Assembly: GCA_032209605.1 (NCBI GenBank)
Contig: JASFXZ010000001.1
Coordinates: 42,722,619-42,786,618, forward strand
DNA: 64,000 nucleotides
Direction: 5' to 3'
From: Mactromeris polynyma
Lineage: Eukaryota; Mollusca; Bivalvia; Venerida; Mactridae
The notes beneath the pieces were generated by a model that was not told where the DNA came from, did no database searches, and was given only the letters and a program-made list of their open reading frames with translations. Shown here piece by piece: positions 46,058-58,345 of the stretch (position 1 is the stretch's first letter; every line of letters starts with the position of its first letter). A program made the position numbers and the translations under genes.

Positions 46058-48930
46058 ACGCAAGAACAAACTTAGCAACTGCAAATTGCAAGCTTATAAC
46101 CACTATGTATCTTGATTTTTTCCTTTTAAGAGTTCTGGCATGTCTTCAAGATGGGAGAATTTCTATATTGTAATTACAAATATTTCTAACCAGCAGAATG
46201 AATAGCTCAAACTATAGGCTGCCTATGTAAATCTCTGTTGCAGTGTGCTATCGGTGTGGCAATAAATTGTATAGGAAATACAGAAATATTACAGATTTTT
46301 GCTGAATAAGTCTCAAGAGTACACTAAAGTATGTGTACAACAAAAACTTCTATGATTTAGAACAAAAATTATATTTAGCTAATGAAAGCTAGATCTTAAC
46401 ATCAAGAATACATAACTGGCATACACCAAAGATTTTTGCATGGCAAAACAAGTCGTATTTTCAAGGAATTGGCGCATTAGGGCCCTAACTCCATGTTGGT
46501 TAAAGAAGTAATTATACAATTGTTCCGCACAAAACCCTCGATATGACTTCAAATGTCACAGGAAGAGAATAATAATGTGTTCATCTTTAAGCAATGTTAG
46601 AGTGAAACATCTCAAACTTAAAATTTCCATAGTTTCATTAATTATATAGTTTCACTATCAGTATTGGAATATAATAGGTCAAATTAAAGGAACTACCGTA
46701 AACATTGTGAAAGCAATACAATGGTGTTTCTTGTTCCTTATTATTTATATGTATGAAAATAAACAATACTGTAGATGCCGGTATATCCTTGTCACAATGT
46801 GTAATTATAATAGACACCATTAGACCAGAAAACGGATAATAAAAATGGCCTAAGATTATGTCAGACCTCTTTCAAGCATTGTGAAGCTAATTGGCAATGT
46901 GAATTTGCTGGAGGACATGGTGACTATAGCTGAGTGCACTGTACAATATGAGTAGTGTTGTTCTGACAGTAGCTCAAAATCAAAAACTAATTGGAGCACC
47001 CAAAAGTCTGCGACAATTGAAAGTGTTTTTTGAAAATACCAAGGGATTTATAGTAACTGTTAAATGTGGAGAAAAAAAGCCAAGCGCGCAATTTCAAATT
47101 ATGACTTATATTCTTATGAAGGTTTCTTACTCAATCTTAGGGCAAAATTACGGTTTGAGAATATGAACAACACAGTTGCAAGTTTTGTGGGATGGAAGGA
47201 CGGACAGACGGACGGACAAAGGTAACTGGTGTGCGGGGCCATATAATTGTCACATGAGTCAGCTGAAACACAGCTGCCAAACTAAAACCAATAAAACAAT
47301 TTGACTCTTGATGTATTCTCCACTACAATACTTCGTTACACTTTCAAACAGTTTTTTTACTTAAATCAAAGAATTACAAAAGCAAATTAACTGCGTCCAT
47401 TAAAAAAGATCAAAGCATCATTACATAAATGTAAGAACAAATAAGCCGTAACCTTGAGACACAGTAATTTGATATTTCTGAATTTCTTTTGAAGAACCTA
47501 TTAAATTTGTGCACATATTTGTATCCTTTATTGTTCGTTAACAATTAAAAACACAGTTAAATAATACGTACACACCTGTAGAATTTTAAAATGGAAGGAA
47601 AATGTCAAGTATTGTTTGATTTTTACACGCATGTATTTAAACTGCACGTATATAATTATATGAGCACAATAATTGCTTCAAAATCTAAATCATTTCTTTT
47701 TCGTTACCCACAAACTTTTTAGGTGCTTCTTACTTTACTTAAGTAAACAATTATATGAAATAGGAAAGTTGCTAGTAATGTATTAGGGAAATTATTGCAT
47801 AAAAATACTATAGAACGTACTATATAACATAGCAGGAAGTGACCTTAATAATGCATGCTATTTAAACAATACACATAATCTTCCATAGAGTCATGTTTTC
47901 TATAAATACAGTTTTTACAGTTATTTTATGACAATTACGAGGGCTGTTCAAAAAGTTTCAAGACTGGCTCTCTAGCTTTTGTAATTGCAACATGTTGATG
48001 TGCAATAAAATTTGATATTACACATTACGCGTATATAATGACCCATTGAAATACCATGGTTACATTAGGACCCGGCGCAGCACGTCAGAAGTCCAAGATC
48101 TGTGCTATTTTATGTCTCAGAATTTGTTTGTTATTGTATGAGTGGTCGATAAAAATCGCCAGAACGTCACATGAAGTACTGAAAAACCTGAACAATTGTA
48201 TATAATATACTGCTAATCATTTGTCATTTTTTTTTCATTTTAAGTTCATTGTGAAGCAATGCATATAAGTTACAGTAGTCACAATCGGTGACAGCTCCCT
48301 AGGTTACTCTGTATACCGGTGTAACTCTCATCTGATTGAATGATAGTGAAGTTTGCAAAATGTGAACTTTAAGACCTTTGGACCAGAAGCACTTCCCCTC
48401 TACCCCTAGCTGCCTCCCTTTTTGAGTCTGGCCTTCATTTGTTGCAGCAAAATGAAGTCAAAAGAAAGTTCAACATAATGTTTATTAATACTTCAAACTG
48501 AAAACATTTAAATGTAGGAAATTCAACGAAAATAAGCTGCTGTAACTATGGTAATAAGTATTATTCTATTTTCAAAACTTACAATTTATCTTAAATTTCT
48601 AGAAAATTATGAAGTCCGCAAATTAAACTCACTATTTCACGATGATACCATGTAAAACTATCTTACATTCAGCAACAATTTATCCTTATACAATTGAAAC
48701 AGATAAACACTACAGAATCAGTATAATATTATGCCATTTTGTAACAATGCATACTCTCTTATACTTCAAGTACACCCACTCGTTCCCAGAAACACCAGTA
48801 ACAGAATTAGTGATAGCGATGTCAGAAACAATGGCACAGACAACAGCATTTGTTACTATTGTTTATATCAAGTCAATTAAGACAAGGCCACATTCCTCAT
48901 GCCAGTATAAACAATGGCGTTATTGGCAAG
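46058..48930. other. No gene recognised
   Basis: AT-rich DNA. The word TTACGAGGGCTGTTCAAAAA (47936) resembles a mariner-type terminus, and GGACGGACAGACGGACGGAC (47193) is a simple repeat seen near ends of bivalve repeats. Neither defines a complete element. Confidence 0.35.
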
Positions 48931-48939
48931 CTACAGTCT

Positions 48940-49220
48940 TCAACAGTGGTCTTATATCTAAAACTGGCATAAACATTATCAGGTCTTATATCTAAAACTG
49001 GCATAAAAATTATCAGGTCATATATCTAAAACTGGCATAAACATCCGGTCTTATATCTAAAACCGGCATATAAATTATCAGGTCTTATATCTAAAACTGG
49101 CATATAAACTAATTATATTTAAATTTAAACTGGTATAACAATTATCAGGTCTTATATCTAAAACTGGCATAAAAATTATCAGGTCTTAAACTGACTTATA
49201 TCCAATACTGGCATTAAAAT
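48940..49220. repeat. Irregular minisatellite of about 30-35 bp
   Basis: Repeated TATCAGGTC, TTATATCTAAAACTGGCATA and AAAATT words, about eight units with length variation. It lies just before the larger array at 49333. Confidence 0.8.
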
Positions 49221-49332
49221 TATCAATGGAGAGGTACAACAATCTTACTATTGTGTCTCAAATGACCTGTCTCCGTGTGAGGAGTCAAAACACACGCATA
49301 AAACAACAAAACTCTTGTCTGTCTTTAGACTA

Positions 49333-50430
49333 CAGTGCAACCTCTCCAGAGTGGTCCTCTCTTGAGCAACAACCTCTCCAGAGTGGTCCTCTCTTGAGCA
49401 ACAACCTCTCCAGAGTGGCCCTCTCTTGAGCAACAACCTCTCCAAAGTGGTCCTCTCTTGAGCAACAACCTCTCCAGAGTGGTCCTCTCTTGAGCAACAA
49501 CCTCTCCAGAGTGGTCCTCTCTTGAGCAACAACCTCTCCAGAGTGGTCCTCTCTTGAGCAACAACCTCTCCAGAGTGGTCCTCTCTTGAGCAACAACCTC
49601 TCCAGAGTGGTCTTCTCTTGAGCAACAACCTCTCCAGAGTGGTCCTCTCTTGAGCAACAACCTCTCCAGAGTGGTCCTCTCTTGAGCAACAACCTCTCCA
49701 GAGTGGTCCTCTCTTGAGCAACAACCTCTCCAGAGTGGTCTTCTCTTGAGCAACAACCTCTCCAGAGTGGTCCTCTCTTGAGCAACTACCTCTCCAGAGT
49801 GGTTCTCTCTTGAGCAACAACCTCTCCAGAGTGGTCCTCTCTTGAGCAACAACCTCTCCAGAGTGGTCCTCTCTTGAGCAACTACCTCTCCAGAGTGGTC
49901 CTCCCTTGAGCAACTACCTCTCCAGAGTGGTCCTCCCTTGAGCAACAACCTCTCCAGAGTGGTCCTCCCTTGAGCAACTAGTCCTCTCTTGAGCAACAAC
50001 CCCTCCAGAGTGGTCCTCCCTTGAGCAACTAGTCCTCTCTTGAGCAACAACCCCTCCAGAGTGGTCCTCCCTTGAGCAACTAGTCCTCTCTTGAGCAACA
50101 ACCTCTCCAGACTGGTCCTCTCTTGAGCAACAACCTCTCTTCAACAACAGTATTTATTCATTTTTTTCCAGAAGTAGGAATTTACCATTAATTTAACCTC
50201 TCTACAGCAACAATCAACAACAGTATTCATTCCTTTGTTTTCATGTAGTAATAATTAACCATTAATTTAACTTCTCTAAAGCAACAACCTCTCTTCAACA
50301 ACAGTATTAATTTTTTCTGTAGTAAGAATTCCCCATTAATTTAACCTCTTTACAGCAACAACCTCTCAACAACAGTATTCATTCCTTTTTTCATGTAGTT
50401 AGAATTAACCATTAATTTACAAAATTACAA
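49333..50430. repeat. 32-bp minisatellite inside a CAGTGCAACC-family MITE
   Basis: TA then CAGTGCAACC marks a MITE left end, as at 19150. The next word is expanded about 20 times as a 32-bp unit (CCTCTCCAGAGTGGTCCTCT plus CTTGAGCAACAA). It then forms a 51-bp higher-order unit with ACTAGTCC (about 49976-50100). From 50136 a longer unit of roughly 95 bp (TTTAACCTCTCTACAGCAAC ... AACAACAGTATT) repeats about four times. The right end of the MITE is not evident. Confidence 0.88.
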
Positions 50431-50817
50431 TTTTTAGCACATCACTGACCCCGAGTCAAAATTTCTTATTAATCGCAATCTTTCTCTCAAAAAGAAGGAA
50501 ATCAGGTTACAGGAGAAATTTCTCATCCTGTGGGGTCTACGCCAGTTTGATTACATGTTGGGAAATTATAAAAAAAACATGCTCAACACTTATCCGATCG
50601 TTGATAATACAGAACTACTTAACAAAACTTGATGATCTCATAAATTATCACCTATGTAACAAAGTTTAGTCTCATTTTTTGCTTTTTAAACAAATTTGTA
50701 AGATCAAGTACAAACTCCAAGTCTGTCATTTCATTATAAGCCACATAAGTATACCTCAAGTTTGATGTGGGTTAGTGAGATTTTTAAGGGAATTGTTAAG
50801 TAAAATTGTCTTTGATT

Positions 50818-52400
50818 TAACAGAAACAAGAAATGGGCAATGCCCACAAACCAGGTTTTAAACCTAATTATTTGTAACCAAGGCTCTATTTGTATAATGA
50901 ATACATGATGATCATCAATGCTGTAAAGGTGCCAGAGGTGATACATACATACAAACACTCACACTTTGATGTCAATACACCCACGAATAGCGAAGATATT
51001 AAGTGGAAACTGATTTTTAAATTTTAAGTGACGTTGACCTTGGACGGAACGAACCCAAAAGCAATTCCAAGCGAGATCTTCACATGTTCTTACTATACAC
51101 CAAGTCTGATGTCAATATGACCAACAAATCTAAAGTTATTAGCCGGAGAGCAAATTGCAATTTTTAGTAAAGGTGACCTTGACCTTTGACGAAACGATTC
51201 CAAAAGCAATCCCAAGCGAGCTCTCCACATGTTCTTGCTATACACCAAGTTTGATGTCAATATGACCAACAAATCTAAAGTTATTCGCCGGAAACCAAAT
51301 TGCTACTTTAAGTAACGGAGACCTTGACCTTAGGCGGAACGAGTCCAAAAGCAACCCCAAGCAAGCTCTCCACATTTTCTTACTATACACCAAGTTTGAT
51401 GTCAATATGATGAACAAAACAAAAGTTATTGGCCGGAAACCAAATTTCTATTTTTAGTAATGGTGACCTTGACCTTTGATGGACCGAACCCAAAAGTAAT
51501 CCCAAGCGAGCTCTCCACATGTTCTTTCTGTACACCAAGTTTGATGGCAATATGTTCAACGAAACTCAAGTTTTTCGCCGGAAACCAAACTGCTATTTTT
51601 AGTAATGGTGACCTTGACCTTCGTCAGAACGGGTCAAAAAGCAATCCCAAGCAAGCTCTCCACATGTTCTTACTGTACATCGAGTTTGATGTCAATAGGA
51701 TTAACGAAACTCAAGTTATTCGCCGGAAACCAAATTGCTAGTTTTAGTAATGGTGACCTTGACCTTTGTTGGACCGATCCCAAAAGCAATCCCAATTGAG
51801 CTCTCTACATGTTCTTACTATACACCAAGTTTGAAGTCAATATGATCAATGTAACTCAAGTTATTCGCCGGAAACCAAATTTCTATTTTTCATAACGGTG
51901 ACCTTGACCTTTGTCGGACCGAACCCAAAAGCAATCCCAAGCGAGCTCTCCACATGTTCTTACTATACACCAAGTTTGATGTCAATATGATCAATGTAAC
52001 TCAAGTTATTCGCCGGAAACCAAATTTCTATTTTTAGTAACGGTGACCTTGACCTTTGTTGGACAGAACCCAAAAGCAATCCGAAGCGAGCTCTCCACAT
52101 GTTCTTACTATACACCAAGTTTGATGTCAATATGATCAATGTAACTCAAGTTATTCGCCGGAAACCAAATTTCTATTTTTAGTAATGGTGACCTTGACCT
52201 TTGTCGGACAGAACCCAAAAGCAATCCCAAGCGAGCTCTCCACATGTTCTTACTGTACACCAAGTTTGGTTACAATATGATCAACAGAACTCAAGTTATT
52301 CGCCGGAAACCACCCAGTTTGACGCCCGCCCGCCCGCCCGCCCGCCCAACGACATACACCATTCTAATAACCTGGTTTTTTTCAAAAACCTGGTTAACAA
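50818..52400. mobile_element. Element carrying nine 145-bp satellite units
   Basis: Left flank AACAAGAAATGGGCAATGCCC (a hairpin), then AAACCAGGTTTTAAACC. Right flank: a CCCG run, then AACCTGGTTTTTTTC and ACCTGGTTAACAAAC, so AACCAGGTTTT is inverted at the ends. In between, nine units of exactly 145 bp (GACCTT start points at 51030, 51175 and on to 52190) carry GTGACCTTGACCTTTG, AAAAGCAATCCCAAGCGAGC and ATTCGCCGGAAACCAAAT. No coding capacity. Confidence 0.8.
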
Positions 52401-52751
52401 ACTGGATCACATGTACTACCGTAGTATATGATAGTAAAAACAAAAACCTTCAAATTACCAGAGCACAACACCATCTTAGGTGGTCAGAACATTTCTGTTA
52501 AGTTTTATTCCTCTATGCTATAAGCACTAATAAAGATTATGCATGAATCAAGAGGTCACATCAACAAAATCAAGTGCTATAACTCTTACCAATTTAATCT
52601 GAGGTCAAAATTCACAGTTGATAACTTCACATACTGACTTAATGCAGTTTTGTATCTCTAGTGGAATCCCATGTTAAAATCCCGGGGACATAACTTCATT
52701 AGGCAACTTATATATTATTATGATTATAATTTATCACTCTTGGTGACCATA

Positions 52752-53792
52752 TAAGCGGGAAAAATATCATGTTTGATGATCAAACATATGTTTATGTATA
52801 CATATTTGAACATGTTTTTTATCCCAATGTGATCATGTTGGCTTAAATCATGTTTCATGAACATGTTTGACTGTCAATACATGATCATAAAGTTCATATT
52901 GCATTAATCATAATTATTTGTGAGAAATGCCCTAAATCTGTTTTAAAATGTCAGAACATTTCTAAGATTTACATTATTTATTTGAATATGTTTGAATATG
53001 TTTGAACAAGACAGTTGGTTTTATGCTGGTGTTTGTTACAGGCTGAACATGATTAAGCATATTTGCAAAAGATACATTTTTATGTTAAGTATTAAGTTTA
53101 TTTCTGGAAAATTTAGCTTAGTGTTGTTGTAAAACATAATAATATCAACTGTGCAACAAAATCATGGTAAGTTTTGATCTCTTTATAACTTAATTATTTA
53201 TTTTCAATATATTGTCACTGAATTACCTCCCTTTACGAAGAATTTAAGTTTTTTTTAATTATTGCAATTATTTTTTTTTAGGAAAACGTTTTGAAGCAAT
53301 TTTGATATTAAATTTTGTAACAAGTTTTATATTTTGCCTACTGAGCAATACATATACAATGGAATCGACCCAGTTCAATAATGGTTGGAATACCATAAGT
53401 ATACTACCATAAGTATACTGATCACCTGTCATTATATTTAAACATGATCCATCATGTTCACAAAAGACATGTTAACCATGATCTTGTGTAATCGTGTTAG
53501 ATCATGGTGCCATTTAATGTACATGTTTCATTATGTTCCAAGATGTTCATTAACAACCAATAAATATGTTCAAAACATGATCCATCATGTTCACAAAGAC
53601 CATGTTTAAATATGGTTGAAACTATACTGTTTTAACCATGAAACATGATTGATGCTGATCTTGTGTGATCATGTTTCCTTGTGTTCAAACATGTTCATTA
53701 CATGATCAAAACATGTTAGACCATGACCAAAAATCATGTTCAAATATGTTAAAAACATGTTAAACTATGTTCTGATCATGAAAGTTTCGCTA
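52752..53792. mobile_element. Motif-saturated element with AACATGTT-type words
   Basis: TAAGCGGGAAAAATATCATG on the left and CATGAAAGTTTCGCTA on the right are loosely inverted. The arms are crowded with AACATGTT, ATCATGTT, CATGATC and GTTCAAACATG. The core near 53222 carries GAATTACCTCCCTTTACGA, nearly the same words as in the core of the 21698-24310 element. Confidence 0.55.
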
Positions 53793-56700
53793 GGCTCACC
53801 CACGTTTTGAGATACCCATACCACAAACTTCCGTTCTGGTCTTAAGAATAGATGTATGAATCAACAAAGGTTATTTTTTAACTGCTCAGCTCAACAGTTA
53901 ATATCTACATTAAATTTTGCTGAATCACATTTCCACGTGGGTGCATGCACTGTGACTCACAGAAAATTATTCTATTCATTAGTTTTCAGACAGAATATTT
54001 TTTGTATAGTGGGCATTTGGTCACATTAACAGCCAGCCTGTCATAGTGGAGAGAGACTCCAAATGTCCCTTCTAACATTATTTTGGACATAGGTGGGCAT
54101 TGGGGTTTAACAGTCTCACTAACAAGTTCCACAGGACGTTGGATAGCTTCATTACATATTCTACATCCTGGGTAGGATTCAACATGCAGTGATGAGGGGC
54201 AAGTGATTTGAAGTCAGCGACCATTATAACCACTTGACTTATTATGATGGAGGACCAAGTATATGCAGCATACCCGCCCTCCCCTGGATGCAGACACAAG
54301 AGAGTACCAGGAAATAAGCATGATGCTTTCATCAGCAGCAAGCCCCAACAAATTGGTACATAAAAACAGTGAAGTTATAATGGTTCAGTCTCCAATTGAC
54401 TCCCTCCTTGAGTGGCAAATCTAAAATGTAGTTGAGAAGAGAATGCAAGTGGTTGATTAGTTTAACGCCCTGACATTTCACAATCATTAAAGTTACACCC
54501 AGTTGTCATGTACTTAGTATCAACTCACTAATTTCTAGATAACATTTGAAATATTACACACATATGCAGCAGAAAATGAGGGGGCAGGCATAATACATTT
54601 TCAACCAATCAAATGCAAGGACTTAATTTGATATAATAGTGGATGTATACAGCATGACTGTGTCATACTCTTCCAAATAAAGCTCAATCTTCCTTAGAAC
54701 TTAAATTTACAGACCGCAAAATCAAACAAACTTTATGCATACCAAGATTAAACTGAAAAGATATCTACATTCATTTTAATTAAAGGAACACGCAGACAAA
54801 ATTGGAAACTTAATTACTTTTGGAATTTGGCTGATTGCCCGTGTTACAGCTGTCTGGGAGTATTGGTATACAAATAAATAACACAATTAACAGTCAGCAG
54901 CAGGTATGCAATTATTGTATAATTTTGAATCTTATTTATCAAGAGATAAAGTTGGTCTCCATGATGCACACACTACAAGCAGGACTGATGTTCCTTCCAA
55001 ACATGTATGTATCCTCCTGAAGGTCTAATTCAACTGACCTTGAGTTGCACACACAATATGACCTTGACCTCATGAACATACAAAACTGTAAGTTGCTTTC
55101 AGCATTGTATGTAAAATTAAAGAAATACATAAGGAGCATCGCTGAATGAGTTTGAACTGTACACCAGAAATTATTAAAGGGGAGCAAATAGCTGTGAACT
55201 CAAAACAGCTCTAACTAATCTGTTGAGGGTCTAGGAATCAGTGAAAATTTGGAAAATTGAGGTGTTCTCTTGTCATATTTAAACAAAAATATGACATTTC
55301 GTTTTCCTACACATTGACCTTCATGATACACCAGGCAACATTAATCTGTTATAAAATTCAAAATGTACCTAATGTTTTGAAATGAACAAAAAGAACAACA
55401 AAAAGAACAACAATTGGCCGAGCCAAAAAACAACAGTACGATTCACTAAGATGAAGGAAAAAATAATTACTTAGTAGTAAATTAAAGTTTACAAAGAAGT
55501 TTAAATACAGACATTCGGATGACATATTATGCGTAAATGTCACGGCTAAATTTTGTTGATATGCACGTCTGGTTTAATACCGCCAGCCATACAGCCTTGT
55601 TCAACTTTTTTTAACTTTAAGATGAAAAGCATTCCGTAGAGTTTATGATCATTACATGGTCTGTCATCTACACTAAGCAACCATTACCACAAAAACTATT
55701 CAAACAAGCTTAATTCGATAGGTATATAGTACACCAACATTTCTCGGTATCTTAAAACATTCGCATGTAAATATGACTACTCTGTACCAATGTGTCACAA
55801 ATGTGTCAAAATAAACTTGACCATGTTTTGAACCCCGAATAAAATTTAAGTGAATGGAAACCATGGAATGTGTAGCAAGCTGGTAATTGATAAAGCGCCT
55901 GCATGAATATATATAATATTTTAATAGTACAAAATGTATTCAGAAAATCTCAACAAACCACACACCAGTATGCATACATCACCCAAAAAACAGAATACAT
56001 CAAACTTAAGCAGATGCAAGTCCCATCCTGAATGCATAAATGAAAGCTCATTAGGATATCAAGCAACAATTTGCAACATGTTGATAACATGCAGTGTAAA
56101 TATGCATTAAAAAACATTGCACAATACTGCAGTTATGTATCATCAGAAAACATCTTGGGAAAAAATAATGAAAATGTGAGGGAGTTGATAACTTTCATAT
56201 GTCCCAGGGAGACGATATTTGTTACACTCATTATATGCTACTCCAATCACAGTTCAGTGAAAGTAGTTAGTGTCACAGGCCATCAACATATTTCAAACAG
56301 TTATAGGGGCTTATCAGCTGCTCATTTCACTGGCCTGAAAGCAGGCTGTTTTGCTTTGCAGATCATAAAAATATTTGGTGCACTGATAGAAATTACAGAC
56401 ATTGGAGAGCTAGGTTAAGATAATATCTGTGCGTATCATGAAATACTGTCATTTGTTATGTAACGCATGCCAGTTCATATATTTGTATACACAAATATCC
56501 AAGCCTACTCCCAGTTTTGATGTAAACCATGCATAATGAAATGCACTTTGTGCATGAAATGAACTGAATACCCCAGAATATGTCCACATCATTATAAAAA
56601 AAATGTAAAATGTAAACATTCATACTTTGTACTGACTAAATTATTTGGACAATCTTTAATCTCTAAGAATTTAGTAATCTGAATGAAATTTCCAGGATCT

Positions 56701-57844
56701 CCAATTTTTAATTAATTTATGAAAGGACATACATGATATCATATTCAGCGTACTCAGATCGTCAAGACCAATATTATGTCAAATAACCAAATTGTTAGAT
56801 ATTGAAACACTGGTTTAAATAAAGAATATTCTCAATATGTTAAGACCCAGGGGCCAATCATTCATAAACAAAACAAGACTGAAACTCAGACATAGACTTT
56901 AAAATGTTAAATTTCTTTTTTGCTCCTATGTTATTATTACAGAATATATAGATTCTAATACAAATCAGCAAAATTGTACAATGTGTAATAACAGATATTC
57001 AAATTTCATTTGTTTAGATTTTAAAGTCTACATTTTAGCCTTAAAATATTTGTGAATAAACCCCCTGTCGGACTCAATATGACATTTATCAATCCACTGA
57101 CTCAATATGACATTTATCAATCCACTCAGAAGATGACCCCCAAACTAAATTATAAGTAGCCAAGAGGCAAAGCAAAAATTAATGACATTCTAAGTTTCAA
57201 AATGTGTATTTTCCAACTGGATACACAAGTAATTAAATAGACAAAATTATGCAATTTTGTTACAAAATTGGCTTTTTAGAAATATTTTTATGAACATTTT
57301 AATAGACAGATTGGAATTTTAATAGTCAATGGCTATTTGGTTACCAACTATAGTGATAGTGTAATTTAGCATTTTAAAGACACTTTGCCAGGCAACTCCT
57401 TAACTAAACTTTGGTCATAAATCACATGTCTCCGCATAAATAATCAGTAATGACATAATTTCGATTTTATTGCTTTAATGTTTCATTATTTTACATGCTT
57501 TGTCACGATATCAGTTACCTTGAATACTTCATTGAATTAAGTGAACACATAAAACTCTGAATCAAACATGGGCAAGTACGTCACATAGTATACCTGGGAC
57601 ATGACTCAAAACAACATTAGACCACGCTCATCGCAATCCGTCCAATCAGCAGCCTTTATTTCAAAATACAACGTTCATGAAGTTCATGTGCCACTCCGTG
57701 TCTATCCTATATACTAATCATGTCAGAACAACTGAGTGCACAGTGGTTTAAAGCACAATTTAATGTGATGATGTCATTGTTACATCATTTAAGCTATTTA
57801 TTACTACTATCGCACTGTCCACAGTCTTCAGGCCTAAAATTTAC
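53793..57844. other. No gene recognised
   Basis: AT-rich DNA. 54110-54260 shows weak similarity to the B-box-containing part of the element at 10371-10450 (GAGGGGCAAGTGATTTGAAG, AACCACTTGACT). 57066-57126 holds a short direct duplication (GACTCAATATGACATTTATC twice). Confidence 0.4.
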
Positions 57845-58345
57845 AACCCGTCAGTTGACCTAACCCGAGTGTTCCTGTGATATCAACCAGTACTAACCTG
57901 TTCCTGTGATATCAACCAGTACTAACCTGTTCCTGTGATATCAACCAGTACTAACCTGTTCCTGTGATATCAACCAGTACTAACCTGTTCCTGTGATATC
58001 AACCAGTACTAACCTGTTCCTGTGATATCAACCAGTACTAACCTGTTCCTGTGATATCAACCAGTACTTACCTGTTCCTGTGATATCAACCAGTACTAAC
58101 CTGTTCTTGTGATATCAACCAGTTCTAACCTGTTCCTGTGATATCAACCAGTACTAACCTGTTCCTCCACAAATAACAGACAACTTCCACACGTACATCA
58201 GAGTTGACAGACAATTAAATGCCATGGGATTGTGTTTCCGTGGGATTGTGTTTCCGACAGTTAAATTCCTCAAACAGGCTTGGAACCTGAACAACCATCA
58301 GATTGACAGCCGAGAACTTCACTAGCTGAGCTAAACTAATGAATC
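57845..58345 (-). mobile_element. SINE (family A) enlarged by an internal minisatellite
   Basis: On the minus strand: a tRNA-like head near 58340-58280 (GTTTAGCTCAGCTAGTGAAG ... GATGGTTGTTCAGGTTCC), then GAAGTTGTCTGTTATTTGTG and GAGGAACAGGTTAGTACTGG. The array follows, then the end of the central domain (GGTCAACTGACGGG) at about 57850. The order is that of the family. Confidence 0.75.
57871..58166. repeat. 29-bp minisatellite, ten copies
   Basis: Unit GTTCCTGTGATATCAACCAG plus TACTAACCT, with only a few substitutions (TACTTACCT, TTCTTGTG, TTCTAACCT). It lies inside the SINE central domain. Confidence 0.95.

Noticed and set aside
47936..48010. A mariner transposon starting at TTACGAGGGCTGTTCAAAAA
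   Set aside because: Only one terminus-like word is present; no transposase frame or matching right end was found.
49248..50147. Long minus-strand frames (221, 258 and 151 codons) with repeats such as ERTTLERLLLKRGPLWRG
   Set aside because: They are the 32-bp minisatellite read in different phases. All minus frames are open by chance, and there is no splice or start context.
51460..51799. Plus-strand frames across the 145-bp units
   Set aside because: They cover only one or two units and change frame between units. The pattern is explained by satellite periodicity.
56071..56418. A 115-codon plus-strand frame containing VVSVTGHQHISNSYRG, faintly like a tyrosine recombinase end
   Set aside because: The match is limited to a few residues, and no catalytic Arg/His/Tyr arrangement is visible around it.
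57871..58166. CRISPR-like array
   Set aside because: The units are head-to-tail without unique spacers, and the context is eukaryotic and SINE-derived.
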